6,102 bases of DNA from contig CANJRK010000058.1 in NCBI GenBank assembly GCA_947476765.1, forward strand, positions 1-6,102, in the 5' to 3' direction. Position 1 is the first letter of the stretch, and every line of letters begins with the position of its first letter. Made by a program: the position numbers and the translations under genes. The notes under the pieces were generated by a model, which was not told the origin of the DNA, did no database searches, and saw nothing but the letters and a program-made list of their open reading frames with translations. This document shows positions 1-5,046 of this stretch, piece by piece. Origin of the DNA: Actinomycetota bacterium. GTDB lineage: Bacteria; Actinomycetota; Actinomycetes; S36-B12; UBA5976.

Positions 1-6
1 ACTCAT
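1..6 (-). CDS. First codons of the gene downstream of proV (probable ABC permease, cut by window edge)
   Basis: On the minus strand an ATG at 6-4 overlaps the proV stop codon (TGA at 5-3) in a classic ATGA junction, and is followed by one more codon (Met-Ser) before the window ends. ATGA overlaps indicate translational coupling within one operon. In ProV-type transporter operons the ATPase gene is usually followed by the permease gene proW or a permease/binding-protein fusion, so that identity is inferred purely from position. Only two codons are visible, so nothing in the protein supports it directly. Confidence 0.4.
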
Positions 7-1037
7 GCGTGCGAACCGCCACCGACAACCTGCAGGATGTCACGGGATTTTATATAGCCCACCAAGTTGTTGCCATCAAGTACCGCAACCGGTCCATTCG
101 CATCCAGTACGGCGGCAGTTGCATCTCGAATTATGGTTCCGGCTTGAATTGTTCGATCCGTTGCAGTTTCGTTAGCAGCTAATGGCCGAGCAATAGTCCG
201 AACTGTCAGAACATGTGACTTTGGAACATCGCGCGTGAAGTCTTCAACATAGGCATCAGCTGGGTGAGCGATCAATTCCTCTGCAGTGCCCATTTGAACC
301 ACGGCACCATCGCGCATGATTGCAATTCGGTTGCCGACTTTGAGTGCTTCGGCCAAATCGTGTGTAATAAAGACCATAGTTTTACCAAGTTCTTTATGAA
401 GGCGCATAACTTCTGTTTGCATGTCCCGACGGATCAATGGATCGAGCGCGGAAAATGGTTCATCCAAGAACATAACCTCAGGATCAACGGCAAGCGCGCG
501 GGCCAACCCAACTCGTTGTTGCATACCACCGGAAAGCTGTTCTGGATAAGCATGTGCGAATCCCTGCAAACCAACAAGTTCAATAACTTCGTTTGCGCGA
601 GCGTGCCGCTTTTCTTTACTTACGCCATTTACTTCGAGTGCAAATGCAATATTGTCGATTACTTTGCGGTGGGGTAGTAGTCCAAAGTTCTGGAACACCA
701 TAGAGAATTGCGTTCGGCGCAATTCTCGTAACCTTGCATCTGAGGCCTTTAAAACATCTTCACCATGCATCACAACACTGCCCGCAGTTGGCTCTATCAA
801 CCGAGTTAGGCAGCGCACGAGAGTGGATTTTCCAGAGCCCGAAAGTCCCATAACTACGAAAACTTCACCAGGAGCTACATCGAATGACACATCGCGCACG
901 GCCGCAGTGTTACCAGTTTTTTCGCGCAGTTCGGCGCGCGGCAAACTGGCATCTGGACTGCCAACAATTTTCTCGGGGTTAGGTCCAAAGACTTGCCAAA
1001 GATTTTTAACAGAAATCGCACTGGTGTTGTCAGACAT
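3..1037 (-). CDS. proV: ProV-type ATPase of a glycine betaine/proline-betaine ABC importer
   Basis: This 344-residue protein is the cytoplasmic ATP-hydrolysing subunit of an osmolyte (quaternary amine) ABC importer. It shows the whole ABC ATPase set: Walker A GLSGSGKST (64-72), Q-loop Gln116 in FQNFGLLPH, signature LSGGMQQR (168-175), Walker B VMFLDEP with Asp192/Glu193, D-loop SALD (196-199) and switch His226. The N-terminal ~45-residue extension starting KNLWQVFGPNP and the GLSGSGKST spelling are typical of the ProV/OpuAA subgroup rather than generic ABC ATPases. The C-terminal part (about 275-340) carries what looks like a single CBS-like unit (VLDGNNLVGYIKSRDIL), whereas E. coli ProV (400 aa) has a tandem pair. 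The ATG at 1037 is preceded by GAAAGG (1051-1046) with 8 nt spacing, and the start lies inside the end of the upstream ALDH gene (8-bp overlap), so the two are co-translated. The import substrate is inferred: glycine betaine is likely given the neighbouring betaine aldehyde dehydrogenase, but choline, proline betaine or carnitine are possible. Confidence 0.9.
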   Translation of the reverse strand: MSDNTSAISVKNLWQVFGPNPEKIVGSPDASLPRAELREKTGNTAAVRDVSFDVAPGEVFVVMGLSGSGKSTLVRCLTRLIEPTAGSVVMHGEDVLKASDARLRELRRTQFSMVFQNFGLLPHRKVIDNIAFALEVNGVSKEKRHARANEVIELVGLQGFAHAYPEQLSGGMQQRVGLARALAVDPEVMFLDEPFSALDPLIRRDMQTEVMRLHKELGKTMVFITHDLAEALKVGNRIAIMRDGAVVQMGTAEELIAHPADAYVEDFTRDVPKSHVLTVRTIARPLAANETATDRTIQAGTIIRDATAAVLDANGPVAVLDGNNLVGYIKSRDILQVVGGGSHA

Positions 1038-2535
1038 TTACTTGACCTTTCGTTGGTACGAACCACTCCGATGGGGCTGGAGCCAAATTTTGCCAAATGT
1101 GTTTGTGTTCTAGATATTCTGCAAGACCCGCTTCACCTAGTTCTCGGCCGTTGCCAGATTGTTTAAAACCGCCCCATTCAGCCTGGGCAACGTATGGGTG
1201 ATAATCGTTTATCCAAATCGTGCCATGGCGAAGTCGCCGGGCCATCCGCTGAGCTTTTTCCTCGTCGTTAGTCCAGACGGCGCCGGCTAAGCCAAAGATC
1301 GTGTCGTTACCTAACTTGATTGCTTCTTCCTCCGATTCGAAGGTTTCGACGGTAAGGATTGGACCAAATGATTCGTCTTGCACACAACTCATATCGGTTG
1401 TGCAGTTATCAAGCACTGTTGGTCGGTAAAAGTATCCGTTTGCAAACTGTGCACCTTCGGGACGCTTACCGCCAGCCCGAAGAACTGCACCTTCAGCCAA
1501 AGCATCAGATACATAGCGTTCAATTTTGTCGCGATGTCCAGCGCTGATTAGTGCTCCGGTTTCGGCATCGTCATCATAGGCACCGCCCAACCGAATTAAA
1601 TCGGCGCGACGGGCAATCTCATCAACTACTCGAGCATGAATGGACTTTTCAACAAGCAGACGGGCGCCTGCGGAACAGACTTGGCCGGAATGCAGGAAGA
1701 CCGCAGTAAGTGCATTATCGATCGCAGCATCCAAATCAGCATCTGCAAAAATAATGTTTGGATTCTTGCCACCTAGCTCCAAGGCAACGCGCTTTACAGT
1801 TTCCGCCGAGTTGATCATGAGATTCTTACCAGTTGCCAAGCTGCCAGTAAATGAAACCATGTCAACACCTGGATGGGTGCTTAGCGGACCACCGGCAACT
1901 GCGCCAGCACCTAATACCAAGTTAGCTACGCCTGCTGGTAAGCCTGCTTCGGTAAATACATCCATCATCATTGATGTGGTTGACGGTGTTAATTCACTTG
2001 GTTTAATAACGAATGTGCAACCAGTGGCAATTGCAGGCGCCATTTTCCATGATGCCTGCAACAGGGGATAGTTCCAAGGAGTGATCATGGCGACGACCCC
2101 GATTGGCTCGCTGACCATAGTGCTTCGAATATTTTCTCGACCAGGATCTACTGCCCGCTCGTGATTTTGAGGCGCCAACTTGGCAAAGTACTTGAAAACC
2201 GAAATCACGTCGTCAATGTCGTAGCGCGCTTCCACGATGCGCTTTGCGGTGTCTTCTGATTCAGCTTTTGCAAAAAGTTCTTTATCTCGTTCGAGTATGT
2301 CTGCAACACGATCCAAGATTTCCCCGCGCTGTTCGCCAGTGAATGATCGCCAATGGTCGGAATCAAAAGCTTGGCGAGCGGCATCGATTGCACTTACTGT
2401 GTCGGCTGCTCCACCTTCGTGAAAAGTTGCAACCAAGTGCCCGTCTGCAGGGTGTAAAACATTTCGAATTTCACCCGATGAGCTACCTTGTCGCTTGCCA
2501 TTGATGAATAGCGAAGTCACATTTTCATAAGACAT
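1030..2535 (-). CDS. betB: Betaine aldehyde dehydrogenase-like NAD(P)-dependent aldehyde dehydrogenase
   Basis: This is a full-length ALDH-superfamily enzyme of 501 residues, normal for the family, predicted to be cytoplasmic and to oxidise betaine aldehyde to glycine betaine with NAD(P)+. Visible landmarks are TPWNYP with the oxyanion Asn155, cofactor-site KPSE (Lys178), the Rossmann motif FTGSLATG (229-236), the general base Glu253 in LELGGKNP, the catalytic Cys287 in GQVCSAGARLLV, and ESFGP (388-392). The C-terminal stretch INDYHPYVAQAEWGGFKQSG (443-461) closely resembles the BetB/GbsA subgroup as I remember it, which favours betaine aldehyde over a generic aldehyde. I chose ATG 2535 (MSYENVTSLF), which leaves an 11-bp gap after iclR and has AGGG (2548-2545) 9 nt upstream. 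A longer frame from TTG 2559 would add eight residues and run into iclR. The gene sits between the IclR regulator and proV, so uptake and oxidation are co-expressed. No choline dehydrogenase gene is in the window. A role with other amino-aldehydes cannot be excluded. Confidence 0.88.
   Translation of the reverse strand: MSYENVTSLFINGKRQGSSSGEIRNVLHPADGHLVATFHEGGAADTVSAIDAARQAFDSDHWRSFTGEQRGEILDRVADILERDKELFAKAESEDTAKRIVEARYDIDDVISVFKYFAKLAPQNHERAVDPGRENIRSTMVSEPIGVVAMITPWNYPLLQASWKMAPAIATGCTFVIKPSELTPSTTSMMMDVFTEAGLPAGVANLVLGAGAVAGGPLSTHPGVDMVSFTGSLATGKNLMINSAETVKRVALELGGKNPNIIFADADLDAAIDNALTAVFLHSGQVCSAGARLLVEKSIHARVVDEIARRADLIRLGGAYDDDAETGALISAGHRDKIERYVSDALAEGAVLRAGGKRPEGAQFANGYFYRPTVLDNCTTDMSCVQDESFGPILTVETFESEEEAIKLGNDTIFGLAGAVWTNDEEKAQRMARRLRHGTIWINDYHPYVAQAEWGGFKQSGNGRELGEAGLAEYLEHKHIWQNLAPAPSEWFVPTKGQVNV
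1046..1051 (-). promoter_or_regulatory. Shine-Dalgarno of proV
   Basis: GAAAGG on the minus strand lies 8 nt before the proV ATG at 1037, inside the last codons of the ALDH gene. It supports that ATG as the true start despite the 8-bp overlap. Confidence 0.6.
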
Positions 2536-2546
2536 AATCCAAAACC

Positions 2547-3326
2547 CTACTCTCGCCAATAGTTCGGATTGCCCGAAAGTTTAGATGCACTTTGTTTCAC
2601 AATGTGGCCTAGGGACTCGAAGTCTTTTGGCTTTATTCGACTTGCTGGACCTGAAATCACAAGGGCTGCAGTAACTTCGTCGTGTTCATCGCGAATTGGA
2701 GCGGCGACCGCCATGAAATCTGATTCCATTTCCTGATTCGCAACCGCATATCCTTGGTTGCGCACTTGTTCCAATTCTTTTTCTAGCGCATCAGCGGATG
2801 TAATTGTGTTGGGAGCCAACTTCTTCCAAGAAGTTGGCCGGGCTGCAATTCGTTCTGGCTGCTCGAGCCAAGCTGTCAGGACTTTTCCAGTTGCGGTGCA
2901 ATGAGTTGGCACACTTTGCCCCAGCCAGCTACGCATGGAAACCATCGAGGGCCCAACAACTTGATCTACATAAAGCACTCGGTTGTTATCGAGCACTGCA
3001 ATGTTTACAGTCTCCCCGACTTCAGTAGCCAAGGCTCGCGTAACTGCGCGAGACCCGGAGACGGCATCAAGTGAACTCGTTACATTTCCGGCCAGTCGAA
3101 CTAAGCCAAGTCCAAGGCGGTAACGACCGCGATCGGAGACTTGATCAACTAATCCGCGATTAAGCAATGCACCCATCAATCGGGAAGCGGTTGATTTGTG
3201 AACACCAAGATCAGCGGCAATTTCGGTGACTCCGGATTCGCCGCGTTGGGCCAAGATTTCAAGAATTGCTAGGGCTCGATCTACCGATTGCACCGAGCTA
3301 GAGTCGGCCAAATGAGTGTTGCCCAT
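2547..3326 (-). CDS. IclR-family transcriptional regulator
   Basis: This 259-residue protein has the two-domain IclR architecture. The N-terminal winged helix-turn-helix begins at VQSVDRALAILEIL (12-25), with the helix-turn-helix at about 33-54 (TEIAADLGVHKSTASRLMGA) and the wing at RGRYRLGLG (66-74). The C-terminal effector-binding domain spans about 80-250 and includes the family's THCTATGKVL signature (141-150). IclR proteins bind small acids or amines through the C-terminal domain and act as repressors or activators from palindromic operators. The effector is not readable here; a betaine, choline or demethylation intermediate is inferred from context. The ATG at 3326 has no Shine-Dalgarno and a -10 hexamer lies about 8 nt upstream, so the message is probably leaderless. 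The start codon lies inside a large inverted repeat, which suggests autoregulation. The ALDH gene follows after 11 bp and proV overlaps that, so the regulator leads its own operon. The overall sequence style resembles actinobacterial IclR proteins. Confidence 0.9.
   Translation of the reverse strand: MGNTHLADSSSVQSVDRALAILEILAQRGESGVTEIAADLGVHKSTASRLMGALLNRGLVDQVSDRGRYRLGLGLVRLAGNVTSSLDAVSGSRAVTRALATEVGETVNIAVLDNNRVLYVDQVVGPSMVSMRSWLGQSVPTHCTATGKVLTAWLEQPERIAARPTSWKKLAPNTITSADALEKELEQVRNQGYAVANQEMESDFMAVAAPIRDEHDEVTAALVISGPASRIKPKDFESLGHIVKQSASKLSGNPNYWRE
2815..2838. repeat. Perfect 11-bp inverted repeat inside iclR
   Basis: The arm gccaacttctt (2815-2825) is exactly mirrored by aagaagttggc (2828-2838), with only two bases between them. 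It lies within the effector-domain coding sequence, over codons for PTSWKKLA. It could be an intragenic protein-binding palindrome, or a coincidence of the Lys-Lys codons. The 2-nt centre is poor for an RNA hairpin unless inner pairs open. There is no support for function beyond symmetry. Confidence 0.35.
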
Positions 3327-3356
3327 GGCGCAACATTATGCGCTATGGGCAACACT
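3315..3356. promoter_or_regulatory. Large palindrome over the iclR start: probable IclR autoregulatory operator
   Basis: The left arm 3315-3332 (agtgttgcccatggcgca) and right arm 3339-3356 (tgcgctatgggcaacact) are reverse complements at 17 of 18 positions, with a 6-bp centre. The single mismatch is 3327/3344. Each half also contains its own imperfect 15-bp palindrome of the form TTGC-N7-GCAA (3319-3333 exact at both ends; 3338-3352 with one end base changed), centred 19 bp apart. That fits two dimer sites or a tetramer site, as known for several IclR proteins. The element covers the iclR ATG (3326-3324) and the proposed -10 box, an ideal position for repression. In an RNA reading through from fhs it would fold into a strong stem-loop hiding the iclR start. 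No T-run follows, so it does not look like a standard intrinsic terminator. That IclR is the binder is inference. Confidence 0.65.
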
Positions 3357-3362
3357 TGTCCT
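3335..3362 (-). promoter_or_regulatory. Probable sigma70-type promoter of iclR-betB-proV, giving a leaderless mRNA
   Basis: On the minus strand CATAAT (3340-3335, 5 of 6 to TATAAT) lies 16 bp downstream of AGGACA (3362-3357, 4 of 6 to TTGACA). Transcription would start about 7 nt later, around 3328, essentially at the iclR ATG (3326). An overlapping TAATGT (3338-3333) also fits the TANNNT box commonly found just ahead of leaderless actinobacterial genes. The -10 box sits in the centre of the large palindrome. The -35 match is weak, so the exact hexamers are uncertain. Confidence 0.5.
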
Positions 3363-3378
3363 GCAAATGTTGAATTTG

Positions 3379-5046
3379 TTAGAAGAGCCCGACTACCTCG
3401 CCATTTACCAACTTGATGCTGTTGGCAGCCGGCACCTTAGGCAATCCAGGCATAGTCATGATGTCGCCAGTTACAACGACTATGAATTCAGCTCCGGCGC
3501 TTAAGCGAATCTCGCGAATCGCAACAGTGTGGCCAGAGGGTGCACCCTTGGCAGCTGCATCAGTAGAGAACGAGTACTGCGTCTTTGCCATACAGATCGG
3601 GAAGTGTCCGTATCCAGCATCCTCAAAAACTTGGAACTGATCCTTCACGCTCTTGTCTGCGACAACTTCGGCAGCGTCATAGATTTCAGTTGCGATAGTG
3701 GAAACCTTGTCCCAAAGCGACATGGTGTCTGGGTATAGCGGCTTGAATGCAGCAGTGCCACCCTCAACTAGTTCAACAACTTTGTTAGCAAGTTCAATAG
3801 TGCCCTTGCTGCCTTCGGCCCAATGAGTGCAACGAACTGCTGAAACACCAAGGTCGGCGCAGTATTTTTGAACTGCAGCAAACTCGGCATCAGTGTCCGT
3901 TGTGAAGTTGTTGACTCCAACTATTACTGGCACACCAAACTTTTGCACATTTCGAATGTGGCGACCAAGGTTTGCTAGGCCAGCCTCGACCGCATCAACG
4001 TTTTCTTTGCCTAGATCATCCTTTGCAACCCCGCCATGCATCTTTAGGGCACGTACCGTTGCCACAATTACTGCAGCATCTGGTGCCAAGCCAGCTTTAC
4101 GACATTTGATGTCAAAGAATTTTTCCGCACCAAGATCTGCACCGAAGCCAGCTTCGGTCACAACATAGTCACCAAGACGTAGCGCAGTATCTGTTGCCAA
4201 AACGGTGTTGCAGCCATGTGCAATGTTTGCAAACGGTCCACCATGGACAAATGCTGGATTGTTCTCGAGGGTCTGAACCAAGTTAGGCATCAAAGCATCT
4301 TTAAGTAGCACCGTCATGGCACCATTTGCATTTAGCTGAGCTGCTGTAATTGCAACCTTGTCGCGGGTGTACCCCACAACAATGTTTCCAAGGCGACGTT
4401 CTAGATCGTCTAGATCCATAGCCAAACAAAATATAGCCATAACTTCACTGGCGACCGTGATGTCAAAACCGGCTTCGCGTGGGTAGCCATTTCCTGGCCC
4501 ACCCAAGGCAGCAGTAATTTCGCGAAGTGCTCGATCGTTCATATCGATGACGCGCTTCCAAGCAATTCGACGCACGTCAATTCCCAGTTCGTTGCCCCAG
4601 TAAATGTGGTTATCCAACATGGCAGCGAGCAAATTATGTGCCGCACCAATTGCATGGAAGTCACCAGTAAAGTGCAAGTTAATGTCTTCCATTGGAACAA
4701 CCTGAGCAAAGCCGCCGCCGGCAGCGCCACCCTTCATGCCAAAGCAAGGTCCAAGTGAAGGTTCGCGCAAGCAGATGATTGCCTTTTTGCCAATGGCGTT
4801 TAAGCCATCGCCAAGTCCAACAGTTGTGGTGGTCTTGCCTTCGCCCGCCGGAGTTGGAGTCATTGCGGTAACGAGGACTAATTTTCCACGCGGCTTTGTT
4901 TTAAGCGTCGAAATGAAGTCCATGTTTATCTTGGCTTTAGTTGGACCGTAGTTCAGAACTGCTTCTGTCGGAATACCGATTTTCCCAGCAACTGAAACGA
5001 TGGATTCAGTAGTGGCTGCCCGAGCAATGTCGATATCTGATTTCAT
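3379..5046 (-). CDS. fhs: Formate--tetrahydrofolate ligase (10-formyl-THF synthetase)
   Basis: The product is a full-length monofunctional FTHFS (EC 6.3.4.3), 555 residues against a family norm of about 555-560. It catalyses formate + ATP + THF to 10-formyl-THF + ADP + Pi, reversibly, in the cytoplasm. Landmarks are the ATP-binding P-loop TPTPAGEGKTTTT (63-75), the family signature EPSLGPCFGMKGGAAGGG (95-112), and the downstream VTEAGFGADLGAEKFFDIKCR block. No frameshift or missing segment is apparent. I chose ATG 5046, not the upstream in-frame ATG 5079. It forms an ATGA overlap with the stop of the MttB-like gene, it has a perfect AAGGAG (5060-5055) 8 nt upstream, and MKSDIDIARA is a normal FTHFS N-terminus. 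The tight coupling to a methylamine-type methyltransferase suggests it handles one-carbon units released by demethylation. It could oxidise them to formate with ATP gain, or capture formate for biosynthesis; direction cannot be told. The partner enzymes (FolD, methylene-THF reductase) are not in the window. Confidence 0.97.
   Translation of the reverse strand: MKSDIDIARAATTESIVSVAGKIGIPTEAVLNYGPTKAKINMDFISTLKTKPRGKLVLVTAMTPTPAGEGKTTTTVGLGDGLNAIGKKAIICLREPSLGPCFGMKGGAAGGGFAQVVPMEDINLHFTGDFHAIGAAHNLLAAMLDNHIYWGNELGIDVRRIAWKRVIDMNDRALREITAALGGPGNGYPREAGFDITVASEVMAIFCLAMDLDDLERRLGNIVVGYTRDKVAITAAQLNANGAMTVLLKDALMPNLVQTLENNPAFVHGGPFANIAHGCNTVLATDTALRLGDYVVTEAGFGADLGAEKFFDIKCRKAGLAPDAAVIVATVRALKMHGGVAKDDLGKENVDAVEAGLANLGRHIRNVQKFGVPVIVGVNNFTTDTDAEFAAVQKYCADLGVSAVRCTHWAEGSKGTIELANKVVELVEGGTAAFKPLYPDTMSLWDKVSTIATEIYDAAEVVADKSVKDQFQVFEDAGYGHFPICMAKTQYSFSTDAAAKGAPSGHTVAIREIRLSAGAEFIVVVTGDIMTMPGLPKVPAANSIKLVNGEVVGLF

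Noticed and set aside
264..1113. Plus-strand open frames of 137 and 153 codons opposite proV
   Set aside because: They are antisense shadows of a gene with complete ABC ATPase motifs, and their translations show no recognisable domain.
1640..2071. Plus-strand open frame of 143 codons opposite the ALDH gene
   Set aside because: It is antisense to a well-supported, motif-complete ALDH and shows no recognisable protein features.
3315..3356. Palindrome as an intrinsic terminator for mttB-fhs
   Set aside because: The stem is strong, but no T-run follows on the minus strand and the structure extends into the iclR coding region. An operator explains its position better, though some attenuation of readthrough is possible.
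4141..4158. 8-bp inverted repeat accgaagc/gcttcggt in fhs
   Set aside because: It lies in the strongly conserved TEAGFGAD segment, is short, and has only a 2-nt centre. Repeats of this size are expected by chance in several kilobases.
4207..4222. TTGC-N8-GCAA resembling the proposed IclR site, in fhs
   Set aside because: The spacer is 8 rather than 7 and the inner bases do not match. It is inside conserved coding sequence far from any promoter.
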